Positions 45,399-54,621 of a stretch of 64,000 nucleotides of DNA are shown piece by piece. The position numbers and the translations under genes were made by a program. Numbering within the stretch: the first letter of the stretch is position 1; the number at the start of each line of letters is the position of its first letter. The DNA is from Spinactinospora alkalitolerans (GTDB lineage Bacteria > Actinomycetota > Actinomycetes > Streptosporangiales > Streptosporangiaceae), in contig NZ_JACCCC010000001.1 in assembly GCF_013408795.1 (NCBI RefSeq), forward strand, positions 5,270,001 through 5,334,000, written 5' to 3'. A model generated the notes under the pieces. It was not told the DNA's origin and made no database searches. It was given only the letters and a program-made list of their open reading frames with translations.

Positions 45399-46637
45399 TT
45401 GACACTGTCGCCCCTCCGAACAGTGACGACCCTCTTCTCAGCACTACTCGTGGCCCTGACCGGCGCGCTCATGGCGGTGAGCCCGGCCAAGGCGCAGCCG
45501 GCGCCGGCCGAGTCCGCCGCCGAGGTTGCCCCCGGGGAGCAGTGGCTCACCGGGTACTGGCACAACTTCGACAACGGCTCGACCGTCCTGGAGATCAGCG
45601 ACGTCCCGACCGCCTACAACCTGATCGCGGTCGCATTCGCCGACAACGCCCCCGGGGTCCCCGGCGGGATCACCTTCAACCTGGCCGGCGGTGAACTCAA
45701 CGGCTACACCGAGCAGCAGTTCAAGGACGACATCGCCGCGGTACAGGCGCAGGGCCGCAAGGTCGTCATCTCCGTGGGCGGCGCGCTCGGCCACGTCGAC
45801 GTCACCAACGCCACGCAGGCGCGCAACTTCGCCGACACCGCCTACGCACTCATGCGGGAGTACGGCTTCGACGGGGTCGACATCGACCTCGAGCACGGCA
45901 TCAACGCCCAGTACATGGCCCAGGCGCTGCACTCGCTGTCGGACCGGGCCGGGTCCGACCTCATCGTGACGATGGCCCCGCAGACGATCGACTTCCAGTC
46001 GGCCAACGCCGGCTACTACCGGCTGGCCCAGGAGATCTCCGACATCCTGACCATCGTCAACATGCAGTACTACAACTCCGGCTCGATGCTCGGCTGCGAC
46101 CAGCAGGTCTACAGCCAGGGCACGGTCGACTTCGTGACCGCGCTCGCCTGCATCCAGGTCGAGATGGGACTGCGCCCGGACCAGGTCGGCCTCGGGCTCC
46201 CGGCCGTGCCGTCGGCCGCGCCGGCCGGCGGGTACCTGGCGCCGAACGACGTCGTCCGCGCCGTCGACTGCCTCGAACAGGGCACCGGCTGCGGGTCCTT
46301 CGCCCCCGACACGCCCTACGGCCCGATCGGCGGCGTGATGACCTGGTCGATCAACTGGGACGCCACCAACGGCTACCAGTTCGCCAACACGGTGGGCCCG
46401 CGCCTGGGCAACCCCGGTCCGGGCGAGCCCGACCCCGGCGACCCCGGCGATCCGGGTGACCCCGACCCGGGCGACCCGGGCGACTGCACCGCGGCGGCCT
46501 GGTCCTCCGACACCGTCTACACCTCCGGCGACCGGGTCTCCTACGACGGCCGCACCTACGAGGCCCGGCACTGGACCCGGGGCGACACCCCCGCGGCCAG
46601 CCAGTGGGGCCCCTGGAAGGACCTCGGCGCCTGCTGA
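45399..46637 (+). CDS. Secreted family 18 chitinase with C-terminal chitin-binding domain
   Basis: 412 residues from a TTG with AGGAG 7 nt upstream. A signal peptide (1-32) ends at AKA-QP. The GH18 barrel (about 45-335) has SVGGAL on strand 3 and the catalytic DGVDIDLE (Asp158, Asp161, Asp163, acid Glu165). MQYYNSG and MTWSINWD follow on later strands. A Pro-Asp-Gly linker (about 340-362) leads to a family 5/12 carbohydrate-binding domain (AWSSDTVYTSGDRVSYDGRT, ARHWTRGDTPAASQWGPW, last 50 residues). It degrades chitin outside the cell; released oligomers would feed aminosugar uptake such as the PTS at 1-5 kb. Confidence 0.93.
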   Translation: MTLSPLRTVTTLFSALLVALTGALMAVSPAKAQPAPAESAAEVAPGEQWLTGYWHNFDNGSTVLEISDVPTAYNLIAVAFADNAPGVPGGITFNLAGGELNGYTEQQFKDDIAAVQAQGRKVVISVGGALGHVDVTNATQARNFADTAYALMREYGFDGVDIDLEHGINAQYMAQALHSLSDRAGSDLIVTMAPQTIDFQSANAGYYRLAQEISDILTIVNMQYYNSGSMLGCDQQVYSQGTVDFVTALACIQVEMGLRPDQVGLGLPAVPSAAPAGGYLAPNDVVRAVDCLEQGTGCGSFAPDTPYGPIGGVMTWSINWDATNGYQFANTVGPRLGNPGPGEPDPGDPGDPGDPDPGDPGDCTAAAWSSDTVYTSGDRVSYDGRTYEARHWTRGDTPAASQWGPWKDLGAC

Positions 46638-46674
46638 CCCTCCCCACGACCGCTTCCCGACCGGAACGGACGAG

Positions 46675-46716
46675 CCGGGGCGGCCCGCGCGGCGTGAACC
46701 GCGCGGGCCGCCCCGG
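46675..46716. terminator. Very strong bidirectional terminator
   Basis: CCGGGGCGGCCCGCGCGG and CCGCGCGGGCCGCCCCGG form a perfect 18-bp stem with a 6-nt loop (CGTGAA), 38 nt after the chitinase stop and 5 nt before the end of the VapC remnant. Confidence 0.85.
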
Positions 46717-46720
46717 CGCG

Positions 46721-46894
46721 TCAGACGGTGACCAGGGTCAGGGCGGAGTCGATCTTGGCGAGGTCACCCGGGTCGGAGGTGAAGATCGCGGCGCCGAGCT
46801 TGCGGGCCAGCAGGGCAACGTGCATGTCCACCACATCGCTGGCGCCCGAGTCCGCGAGTGTGCAGCCGAGCTGAAGAGCGAGGCCCTCGGTCAT
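46721..46894 (-). pseudogene. 5'-truncated VapC-type PIN toxin remnant
   Basis: Only the C-terminal third of a PIN-domain ribonuclease remains: LALQLGCTLADSGASDVVDM, HVALLARKLGAAIFTSDPGD, LAKIDSALTLVTV. The motif SDVVDxHVALLARxLGA and TSDPxDL are typical for VapC. The upstream frame is closed by a stop at about 46927 and lacks the N-terminal catalytic acids, so the protein cannot be active. No antitoxin gene is beside it. An ATG at 46894 gives 57 residues; translation is doubtful. Confidence 0.78.
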
Positions 46895-47063
46895 CTGGTG
46901 ATGCGCTTGAAGCTCATAACCCGATCATAAGTCGCGCACACTCGTCGGCGCAGGAGTCCGGCCTTGTCGGGCCTTCCGTGCTATAACCTCGGTCCCCCGT
47001 GATCGACACGGCCGCGTCCGGTGCGTCGCGGCCCACCCAGCACGTCAGCGCAACGGGGGACAG

Positions 47064-47825
47064 GTGCGACAGCAGAACGTTCCGGCCGTGCTCGCCGAGC
47101 CCTACGGCCACTTCCACGGACCGATGGCGCACGCGTTCGCGTGCGGCGCGCAGATGGCGGTCACCAACGAGGCGCCGTGGAACACGATCGCCAGGTCGTG
47201 CTCCTGCTGCGGCCCCGTGGAGAAGCGCGAGATGCTCCGGGAGAGCTGGGGCGTCACCGACCTCGCGAGCTGGCGCGGGCAGCTCGAGGCGCTGCTCGGC
47301 GACGACAGCAGCGACCGCACCGCCACCCTGGTCCTGGGGCTGCGCCGACAGGCCGCCCAGTGGTACGGCTCCGCGGTCGACGCGACCACCTGGCGCGGGG
47401 CCGTCGAGCAGTGGTGTCGGCAGAACCGGCAGGGCGACGGCGTCTACCAGCGGCTGCTGAGCCGGGCCGGCGCGGTGCTGGACTACGAGAGGCGCTTCGT
47501 GGCCGACGGCCTGCTGCCGCCCGGCGGGTTCGTCACCCACATGATCGCCTACGACTTCGGGCGCGCCGTGAACATGGCCCGCTGGGGCGTGCACGCGGAG
47601 TTCGCCGACCCGCGCACCGCCGAGTGGTACGTGCTGCGCGCCGGCGAGCAGGCCCGCCGGCACTACGCCTCCTGGGCCGACCTGTCGGCCGGCTACGCGC
47701 TGGGCCGCGTGCTGCGCTTCGACGACGGCGAGTTCGGCCCGTACTACACCGGCCCGCTCGCCGCCCACCACGCCCTGATGTCCGATCCGCAGAGCCCCTG
47801 GCGCAACATCCCCTGGAACCTGTGA
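47064..47825 (+). CDS. DUF1266-domain protein
   Basis: 253 residues from a GTG. The LRESWGVTDLASWRGQLEAL start and later YDFGRAVNMARWGVHAEFAD, AEWYVLRAGEQARRHYASWA and LMSDPQSPWRNIPW (C-terminus) match DUF1266, a Trp-rich helical domain of unknown function. Two cysteine pairs (CSCCGPVE, near residue 46) are unusual and could bind metal. No signal or membrane segment. It stands alone between the VapC remnant and fbiC, ending at a strong shared terminator. Confidence 0.75.
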   Translation: MRQQNVPAVLAEPYGHFHGPMAHAFACGAQMAVTNEAPWNTIARSCSCCGPVEKREMLRESWGVTDLASWRGQLEALLGDDSSDRTATLVLGLRRQAAQWYGSAVDATTWRGAVEQWCRQNRQGDGVYQRLLSRAGAVLDYERRFVADGLLPPGGFVTHMIAYDFGRAVNMARWGVHAEFADPRTAEWYVLRAGEQARRHYASWADLSAGYALGRVLRFDDGEFGPYYTGPLAAHHALMSDPQSPWRNIPWNL

Positions 47826-47881
47826 CGCCGGCCCCGGCCCCGGACCGCGCGGGAACGCCGCCGGTGGCGCCGGGGCCGGCG
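47826..47881. terminator. Shared terminator of DUF1266 and fbiC genes
   Basis: CGCCGGCCCCGG and CCGGGGCCGGCG are a perfect 12-bp inverted repeat with a 32-nt loop filling the gap between the convergent stops at 47825 and 47889. Confidence 0.7.
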
Positions 47882-47888
47882 GGAGCCG

Positions 47889-50507
47889 TCAGACCACGGG
47901 CAGGCGGGGGCGGCGCACGCTCGCGGCGACGCCGTCGTGGGCCTCGGCCGCCGCGCGGCGCTCCGGCGGCACCTCACCGTAGAGCGTGTCGCGCTGGCGC
48001 AGCGGGCGGCCGGTCGGCTCGACCAGGGCCCGGATGTCGCTGATGGTCTTGAACGACCCGTTGTCGGAGCCGGCCATGCGGCTGATGGTCTCCTCCATCA
48101 GCGTGCCCCCGACGTCGTTGACGCCGCCGTTGAGGAGCAGGCGGCAGTGCTCGTCGGCCAGCTTCACCCACGAGCACTGGATGTTGGGGACGTGGCCGTG
48201 CAGCAGCAGCCTGGCCAGCGCGTGCACCGCGCGGTTCTCCCGCACCGTCGGCCCGGTCCTGGCCAGCCCGGCCAGGTAGATCGGCGCGTTGGTGTGCACG
48301 AACGGCAGCAGCACGAACTCGGAGAAGCCCGGCCGCCCGTTGCGCCGGACCGCGCGCTCCTGCAGCGAGCGGATCAGCTTGATGTGGGCCACCCAGTGCT
48401 CGGGGGTGTCGACGTGGCCGTACATCATCGTCGACGTGGTCGGGATGCCGAGGTCGTGGGCCGCGGTGACCACCTCGACCCACTGGGCGGTGGGCAGCTT
48501 GCCCTTGGTCAGCACCCAGCGGACGTCGTCGTCGAGGATCTCCGCCGCGGTGCCGGGGATCGAGCCCAGCCCGGCCTCGCGGGCCCGCAGCAGCCATTCG
48601 CGCACCGGAAGGTCGGTGCGGGCGGCGCCGTTGACGACCTCCATCGGGCTGAACGCGTGGACGTGCATGTCCGGCACCCGCTCCTTCACCGCGCGGGCGA
48701 TGTCGAAGTAGGCGGTCCCGGGCAGGTCCGGGTGGATGCCGCCCTGCATGCACACCTCCGTCGCGCCGGCCTCCCAGGCCTCGGCGGCCCGGTCGGCGAC
48801 CTGCCCCAGGGAGAGCGTGTAGGCGTCGGCGTCGGTGCGGCGCTGGGCGAACGCGCAGAAGCGGCAGCCGGTGTAGCAGACGTTGGTGAAGTTGATGTTG
48901 CGGGTGACCACGAACGTCACGTCGTCGCCGACCGCGTCGCGGCGCACGCCGTCGGCGAGCGCCGCCAGTTCCTCCAGCTCGGGGCCGTGGGCGTAGAGCA
49001 GGGCCAGGGCCTCCTCGTCGCTCAACCCGGCCGGGTCGCGCTCCGCGCTGCGCAGCGCCGCGCGGATCTCGGGGTCGAACCGGCGGGGCGCGCCGACGCC
49101 CAGCGCCGGGCGGGCGATCCGTTCGCGCAGCAGCGACCAGTCACCGTAGACGGCGTCGAAGTCGCCGCGGCGATCCCCCGTCCGGCCCTCGGCGTCCACG
49201 CCGACGTGCAGGTCGGTGCGGCCGGAGGACGCCATGGCCGCCTCCGGCTCCTGCCACGGGCGTCCCTTGACGACCGCGTCGGCGCGGGCCAGCCCGGTCT
49301 CGGGGTCGGCGAGCGCGGCGACGTGGGAGAACAGCCGCGGGTCCAGCCACGGCTCGCCCTGGCGGACGTATTCGGGGTAGATCGTGAGACGCTCGCGGAG
49401 TTCGAAGCCGGACCGGGCGGTGTGCTCGGCCAGCGCGTCGATCTGCGGCCAGGGGCGCTCGGGGTTGACGTGGTCGGGGGTGAGCGGGGAGACGCCGCCC
49501 CAGTCGTCGATGCCGGCGCGCATCATGAGGCCGAAGTCGTCGCCGATCAGGTTCGGCGGGGCCTGCACGCGCGCCCTGGGCCCCATGACCAGCCGGGTCA
49601 CGGCGATGGTCGCGGCGAGCTCGGCGAGTTCGGCGTCGGGGCGGTGCATCATCGCGGTGTCGGGCTTGGCCCGGAAGTTCTGCACGATGACCTCCTGGAT
49701 CCCGCCGTACTCGCGCGCGACTCTGCGCAGGGCGAAGACGGAGTCGGCGCGCTCGGCGGCGGTCTCGCCGATGCCGATCAGGATGCCGGTGGTGAAGGGC
49801 ACGTTGCAGCGTCCGGCGTCCTCCAGGACGCGCAGCCGCACCGCCGGGTCCTTGTCGGGGCTGCCGTAGTGGGCCTGGCCGCGTTCGGTGAACAGCCGCT
49901 CGGAGGTGGTCTCCAGCATCATCCCCATGGACGGCGAGACCGGTTTGAGCCGCTGGAGGTCCGACCAGCTCATGACGCCGGGGTTGAGGTGCGGCAGCAG
50001 ACCCGTCTCCTCCAGGACCGCGATCGCCATGGCCCGGACGTAGGAGAGGGTGTCGTCGTAGCCCTGCTCGTCCAGCCATTGGCGGGCCTGTTCCCAGCGC
50101 TCCTCGGGACGGTCGCCGAGCGTGAAGAGGGCCTCCTTGCAGCCCATGGCCGCGCCCTGGCGGGCGATCTCCAGGATCTCGTCGGGCGAGAGGTAGGGGG
50201 CCGGGAGCCTTCCGGGGACCGTCGCGAAGGTGCAGTAGTGGCAGCGGTCGCGGCAGAGCCGGGTCAGCGGGATGAAGACCTTGCGGCTGTAGGTGATGAC
50301 GCCGGGCCGCCCGGCGGCCTCCAGCCCGGCGTCGCGGACCCGGCCGGCGTGGTCGAGCAGCGTGTCCAGGTCGTCGCCGCGCGCGTGCAGCAGAACCTCG
50401 GCCTCGGCGGCGTCCAGGGCCTTTCCGTCGCGCGCCCGCGCCAGCGCGCGCCGCATGGCGGAGGCGGATGGGACCTGTCCGGTGTTCCCGTTTCCAGCAG
50501 CACTCAT
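47889..50507 (-). CDS. fbiC: FO synthase, CofG-CofH fusion
   Basis: 872 residues from the ATG at 50507. Two radical-SAM domains are fused, as is normal in actinobacteria. The N-terminal CofG half has [10 protein letters not shown] (Cys85, Cys89, Cys92), and the C-terminal CofH half has [10 protein letters not shown] near residue 540. Together they build the deazaflavin FO from tyrosine and 5-amino-6-ribitylaminouracil using S-adenosylmethionine. TATCGT (50520-50515) precedes the ATG by 7 nt, so the mRNA is probably leaderless. fbiC is 2.9 kb from fbiB, the intervening genes being unrelated. All three fbi genes are intact; the fourth, fbiD, is not in the window. Confidence 0.96.
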   Translation of the reverse strand: MSAAGNGNTGQVPSASAMRRALARARDGKALDAAEAEVLLHARGDDLDTLLDHAGRVRDAGLEAAGRPGVITYSRKVFIPLTRLCRDRCHYCTFATVPGRLPAPYLSPDEILEIARQGAAMGCKEALFTLGDRPEERWEQARQWLDEQGYDDTLSYVRAMAIAVLEETGLLPHLNPGVMSWSDLQRLKPVSPSMGMMLETTSERLFTERGQAHYGSPDKDPAVRLRVLEDAGRCNVPFTTGILIGIGETAAERADSVFALRRVAREYGGIQEVIVQNFRAKPDTAMMHRPDAELAELAATIAVTRLVMGPRARVQAPPNLIGDDFGLMMRAGIDDWGGVSPLTPDHVNPERPWPQIDALAEHTARSGFELRERLTIYPEYVRQGEPWLDPRLFSHVAALADPETGLARADAVVKGRPWQEPEAAMASSGRTDLHVGVDAEGRTGDRRGDFDAVYGDWSLLRERIARPALGVGAPRRFDPEIRAALRSAERDPAGLSDEEALALLYAHGPELEELAALADGVRRDAVGDDVTFVVTRNINFTNVCYTGCRFCAFAQRRTDADAYTLSLGQVADRAAEAWEAGATEVCMQGGIHPDLPGTAYFDIARAVKERVPDMHVHAFSPMEVVNGAARTDLPVREWLLRAREAGLGSIPGTAAEILDDDVRWVLTKGKLPTAQWVEVVTAAHDLGIPTTSTMMYGHVDTPEHWVAHIKLIRSLQERAVRRNGRPGFSEFVLLPFVHTNAPIYLAGLARTGPTVRENRAVHALARLLLHGHVPNIQCSWVKLADEHCRLLLNGGVNDVGGTLMEETISRMAGSDNGSFKTISDIRALVEPTGRPLRQRDTLYGEVPPERRAAAEAHDGVAASVRRPRLPVV

Positions 50508-50574
50508 AAGCGGCACGATACGGGTCGGGCCCCGGGCCGACGGCGGCGGCCCGGGGCCCGCGCCCGGGTGTCCG

Positions 50575-51759
50575 TCAGGCCGCCGCGGCGGTGTCGGCGG
50601 TCTTGACCGCCAGGCGTTCGTTGATGAACTTCTCCCAGCGCTCGGTGATCAGCGGGAGGTCGTAGCGGCGCGCCGTGCGTACCGCCTCCTCCCCCATGCG
50701 GCGGCGCTCCTCGGGGTCCTCCACCAGGCGCAGCAGGCCGGAGGCCAGGGCGCCGACGTCCTGGTGGGGCACGAGCAGGCCGTCGCGCTCGGAGGTGATG
50801 ATCTCGCGCGGACCGTGCGGGCAGTCGAAGCTCACGGCGGGCACGCCCACCGAGAAGCCCTCGATGATCGTCATGCCGAAGCCCTCGGTGCGCGAACTGA
50901 CCGCGAGGATCGACGCCTTGGCGAGCTCGCCGGTCAGGTCCTTGGTGCGGCCCATGATGGCGACCTGGTTGTGCAGCCCGAGCTCGGCGATCTTGGCCTT
51001 GAGCGCGCCCTCGTTACCGCCCCCGCCGTAGATGCGCAGCCGCCACTCCGGATGCGCCTCGGCGACCACCGCGAACGCCTCCAGGAGCTTGGGGTACTGC
51101 TTGATCGGGGTGAGGCGCCCGGCAGTGGCGATGATCGGGTTCTCCAGCGTGGAGCGCGGGTAGTCGCCCGGCGGCAGGCCGTTGGGCATCGTGGTGATCC
51201 AGTCGGGCCGACCGGGAAGGTACTCCTCGTAGGCGCGCTTGTCGGCCTCCGTGAGCACGGTCAGGCCGTTCAGCCGCGGGTAGTACCGCCGGATCGCGTC
51301 GCGCACGTCGTGCTGGTGGTTGTCGAGGTTGACGTGCTCCTGGCCGATGGTCAGCAGCCCGGGCGGGGCCCACCTGGCCAGGAGCATGTTGACGCCGGGC
51401 CGGGTGCCCACGACCACGTCGGCGTCGGTGCCGCGCAGGTACCTGCGCAGCTCGTACTCGGTGCGGCTGTTGAAGGCGCCGTTGCGCTCCTGTTCCGACT
51501 TCGGCACGGTGCCGCAGGCCCGCTTCTCCCGCCACCGGGCGACCATGGGCTGCTTGGGGCGCTGCGTCCATTCGCGGGAAGGGGCCAGCGCGCGCACCGC
51601 GACGCCCTCGGGCACCGTGAAGAAGGGCTTCTCGCGGTGGTTGATGAGGCTGATGATCTCGACCTCGTGCCGCTCGGCGAGGCCGCCGGCGAGGTTGAAC
51701 ACGGTGCGGATGGTGCCGCCCATGCCGTAGGCGTTGGCCAGGAGCAGTGCGATCTTCAC
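50575..51759 (-). CDS. GT4-family glycosyltransferase
   Basis: 394 residues from a GTG at 51759, overlapping the previous stop by GTGA. GT-B fold: N-terminal [20 protein letters not shown], acceptor-side [20 protein letters not shown], and the GT4 donor motif [40 protein letters not shown] precedes it. Members of this shape act on cytoplasmic sugar nucleotides and often build teichoic-acid-like or cell-wall polymers. Its partner gene (51756-52592) encodes a beta-rich protein that may be a module fused in relatives. Product unknown. Confidence 0.86.
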   Translation of the reverse strand: MKIALLLANAYGMGGTIRTVFNLAGGLAERHEVEIISLINHREKPFFTVPEGVAVRALAPSREWTQRPKQPMVARWREKRACGTVPKSEQERNGAFNSRTEYELRRYLRGTDADVVVGTRPGVNMLLARWAPPGLLTIGQEHVNLDNHQHDVRDAIRRYYPRLNGLTVLTEADKRAYEEYLPGRPDWITTMPNGLPPGDYPRSTLENPIIATAGRLTPIKQYPKLLEAFAVVAEAHPEWRLRIYGGGGNEGALKAKIAELGLHNQVAIMGRTKDLTGELAKASILAVSSRTEGFGMTIIEGFSVGVPAVSFDCPHGPREIITSERDGLLVPHQDVGALASGLLRLVEDPEERRRMGEEAVRTARRYDLPLITERWEKFINERLAVKTADTAAAA

Positions 51760-52592
51760 TCGTGGGCTCCCTGCGCCTTGTCGCCGCGGGCGTCGGTGGC
51801 CAGCAGCGAGAGATCGTCGTCGACCGTGTAGTAGGGACGGATCCTCACCCGCCGCTCGGCGCCGCCGAGCACCGCGGCGGGGAACGTGAAGCGCTTCTTC
51901 TTGCCGACGATGTCGTCGGCGCGCGAGGCCAGGCGCAGCTCGGCGTCGGCGAGCGGCGTGCGCAGCCAGAGGTCCCACTCGTTGTGGGCGCGGTCGAAGT
52001 CGTGCGCCTCCGACATGGGCGCCAGGGGGATCCGGCAGCGGAACGCGGCGTCGGCGAGCTCGGCCTCCACCGTCACGACGCCCGAGCGCTTGCGCTGGCG
52101 GACGACGAGCTGCGCCTCCTGGCGCCCGGGCCGCCGCGGCACGTAGGCCGGCACCCCGGAGACGGTGATCTCGGTCTCGTCGATGTCGATCCGTTCGACC
52201 TCGGCGTAGGGCAGCACCGACGCGGCGCGCAGCCGCAGTCGGCCCTCCGGGGTGCGGACCACCCGCAGCTCCCTCTGCCGGGGCTCGGCGAGATAGGCCG
52301 AGCGTTCCCGGAGGCTGAACCCCGGGTCGGCGGTGGCGACCGGCTCGGTCCGGCCGTCGGCCCGGACGAACACGACGTCCCACACGCCGTCGGCCAGCGG
52401 CAGCTCGTCCAGCTCGGCCCGGAGCCGACCGCCCTCGCGGCGCACCCGCGGCACCGGGACGGTCTCGGCGCCCTCGCCCCGCGAACGCAGCGCCAACCCC
52501 GCGTCGGCTTCCTCTGCGAACTCCGCCCCGGACTCGCGGAAACGCAGCTCCAGCACGTTCCCCGAATCGATCCGACTCAGCTCTGCCTGCAC
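51756..52592 (-). CDS. Beta-rich protein coupled to a GT4 gene
   Basis: 278 residues from a GTG with AGGGGA 2-4 nt upstream. No signal peptide or membrane helix. Repeated short beta segments (GNVLELRFRES, EVERIDIDETEITVSGVPAY, QLVVRQRKRSGVVTVEAELA, DLWLRTPLADAELRLASRAD) suggest two Ig-like or beta-sandwich domains. Similar stretches occur as extra modules in glycerol-phosphate or glycosyl transferases of teichoic acid clusters. The GTGA overlap with the GT4 gene argues for a complex with it. Family not recognised with certainty. Confidence 0.65.
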   Translation of the reverse strand: MQAELSRIDSGNVLELRFRESGAEFAEEADAGLALRSRGEGAETVPVPRVRREGGRLRAELDELPLADGVWDVVFVRADGRTEPVATADPGFSLRERSAYLAEPRQRELRVVRTPEGRLRLRAASVLPYAEVERIDIDETEITVSGVPAYVPRRPGRQEAQLVVRQRKRSGVVTVEAELADAAFRCRIPLAPMSEAHDFDRAHNEWDLWLRTPLADAELRLASRADDIVGKKKRFTFPAAVLGGAERRVRIRPYYTVDDDLSLLATDARGDKAQGAHE

Positions 52593-52888
52593 TGTCCCCT
52601 ACCCCCTGTATCCGAAAGATGCGACACCTGTGCACACGGCTGCGGCCATGCGACTACCCGGGTATCGACGAAGAATTCGGCCGTGAGCGGGACGGACCGG
52701 TGACCTGTGAACGCGTGGTCCGGCCGTTGCCCGGACCGGGCGCGCGATCCTGTAGGTGACGCACGGTATCCCTCTATGGTTAAAGCTTGGTTAAGAAACA
52801 AGTCTGGTGCTTCTTATCCGGACGTGCTATAGGACGCGCCGGACCCGCCGCCGGTTCGCGGACGCGCCGGGATTTCAGGGGACCGCGG
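52593..52888. other. Intergenic region with an 11-bp-spaced direct repeat
   Basis: 296 bp upstream of the beta-protein/GT4 pair and downstream of the methyltransferase. An AT-rich patch (52775-52800) contains TGGTTAA twice (52777-52783 and 52788-52794), one helical turn apart, the layout of response-regulator sites of the OmpR/PhoB type. It would lie above the leftward promoter. No gene seen. Confidence 0.5.
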
Positions 52889-53593
52889 TCAGGCACCGCG
52901 CTTGCGTGCGCGCAGCAGCACGATGCTGCCGCGGGTGTTGGGCTCCCTGCGGTCACTGAGGGAGACCAGCGGGATCAGCGGAGCGGCGGCGTTGAAGCCG
53001 AACCGGCCGCCGTGGGCCGACAGGCTCAGGTAGCCGCGCTCGGCGGCGCGACCGCGGAACTGGTAGCTGTGCTCGCGCACCTCCAGCCCGCACCCGTCGA
53101 GGAGCTCGGTGAGCCCGCCGTGGGTGTAGGTGCGCTGCACGTGGTAGCGGCGGCGGTGCGCCTCGAACAGCGCCGGCCACGCCGCGCGGCGGGACAGGCA
53201 GTCCGCCGACATGACGAGCTCCCCGCCCGGTCTGAGCACGCGGGCCATCTCGCGCAGCGCGGCCGGGCCGTCGTCGAAGTGCTCGATCGCGCAGATCGAC
53301 ATGACCTTGTCGACCGTCCCGTCCAGCATCGGCAGTCGCAGGGCGTCGCCCTCGACCAGCGCGGGAGCGTGCCTGAGCAGCCTGCCCCGCAGCATCTTGC
53401 GCCGGGCCAGGTCGACGGAGACCGCCCGAGCGCCGCGCCGCCGGGCCTGGGCCGCCCAGTAGCCGTCGCCCCCGGCGACGTCGAGGACGACCTGCTCCCG
53501 CAGGTCACGGCCGAGCCAGCGGAGCAGGGTTCCGGCCTCGCGGTAACGGCACACGTGGATCTGGTGGCCGGCGAAGGCGATGACATCAGGCAT
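52889..53593 (-). CDS. Class I SAM-dependent methyltransferase
   Basis: 234 residues from the ATG at 53593; a GTG two codons upstream is an alternative. The SAM pocket has VVLDVAGGDGYWAAQARRRG (motif I), VSVDLARRKM (motif II) and LRLPMLDGTVDKVMSICAIE (motif IV, in part). RVLRPGGELVMSADC is the usual post-motif. The fold is the UbiE/Coq5-like small-molecule type with a family 11 domain. With glycosyltransferases on both sides, a sugar or lipid-carrier methyl group is a plausible target. A SAH hydrolase pair at 25-28 kb would remove the by-product. Confidence 0.85.
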   Translation of the reverse strand: MPDVIAFAGHQIHVCRYREAGTLLRWLGRDLREQVVLDVAGGDGYWAAQARRRGARAVSVDLARRKMLRGRLLRHAPALVEGDALRLPMLDGTVDKVMSICAIEHFDDGPAALREMARVLRPGGELVMSADCLSRRAAWPALFEAHRRRYHVQRTYTHGGLTELLDGCGLEVREHSYQFRGRAAERGYLSLSAHGGRFGFNAAAPLIPLVSLSDRREPNTRGSIVLLRARKRGA

Positions 53594-53679
53594 GCGCACG
53601 CAGATCACCTTACTGAGGTCTGCGTCGGCCGTGTGCCGTGGCCGCATCGGGCCGCATCGGCGCGCACTACCCTGGCCAC

Positions 53680-54621
53680 GTGCTGAGCCGTCTCCGCGCC
53701 AACCCCTGGGTGCGCACCGCGATCGTCCTGGTGGTCCTGGCCTGCGCCGGCTACGCGCTGCACGACCGCTGGGACGAGGCGAGCGAGGCGCTGGCCGCGC
53801 TGTCGCCGTGGGCGGTCGCGGGCTCGGCGGGCGCGGCTCTGGCCGGGCTGGGCGCGCAGATGCTGGCGTGGCGGGCGATCCTGGCCGACCTCGGCTCGCC
53901 GCTGCCCGCGGGGACCGCGGCGCGGATCATGTTCGTGGGCCAGCTCGGCAAGTACCTCCCGGGGTCGGTGTGGGCGTTCGTCGCACAGGTCGAGCTGGCC
54001 AGGGACCGCGAGGTGGCACGGCAGCGCGGGATCACCGCGACCGTGCTGGCCGTCGTGGTGACGCTGACGGTCAACCTCGCCGTGGCCGCGGCGACCCTGC
54101 CGTTCGCCGCCGAGGAGGCGGCCCGCCGCTGGTGGTGGGTGCTGGCGTGCGCACCGGTCCTGCTCGCCGCGCTGCATCCGCGCGTGGTGACGTGGCTGGT
54201 CCACGCTGCGCTGCGGCTGGCCCGCCGGTCCAGGGCCGTACCCGACGAGGAACTGGAGCGGGTGAGCGGGCGCGGCATGGCCGCGGCGGTGGGCTGGTCG
54301 GCGGCGGCCTGGATCCCGCTGACCGCGCACGTCTGGCTGCTCGTGGCCGGGGTGGGCGGCGACGGCGCCGCGGCCCTGCCGGTCGCGGCCGGGGCCTATG
54401 CGCTGGCGTGGACGCTGGGGGTCGTCGTCGTCCTGGCGCCCGCCGGGCTGGGCGTGCGCGAAGTGGTGCTCGTGGTGGGCCTGGCCCCGGTGCTGGACCC
54501 GGGTCCGGCACTGGTGGTGGCCGCGCTGTCCCGGCTGGTGATGACGGCGGCCGACCTGCTGTGGGCCGGAGCCTCCCTCCTCCTCCCCGGAGGCCGCCGC
54601 GGCCCGGCGATGACGGGTTAG
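53680..54621 (+). CDS. Lysylphosphatidylglycerol-synthase-TM-like membrane protein
   Basis: 313 residues from a GTG at 53680; TACCCT (53668-53673) is 6 nt upstream, so the message is probably leaderless. About eight membrane helices with the family motifs FVGQLGKYLPGSVWAFVAQV and VVVLAPAGLGVREVVLVVGL (UPF0104/LPG_synthase_TM family). Such proteins act as lipid or lipid-linked sugar flippases/transporters in many clusters. There is no C-terminal catalytic domain. Its end overlaps the convergent GT4 gene by 4 nt. Confidence 0.83.
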   Translation: MLSRLRANPWVRTAIVLVVLACAGYALHDRWDEASEALAALSPWAVAGSAGAALAGLGAQMLAWRAILADLGSPLPAGTAARIMFVGQLGKYLPGSVWAFVAQVELARDREVARQRGITATVLAVVVTLTVNLAVAAATLPFAAEEAARRWWWVLACAPVLLAALHPRVVTWLVHAALRLARRSRAVPDEELERVSGRGMAAAVGWSAAAWIPLTAHVWLLVAGVGGDGAAALPVAAGAYALAWTLGVVVVLAPAGLGVREVVLVVGLAPVLDPGPALVVAALSRLVMTAADLLWAGASLLLPGGRRGPAMTG

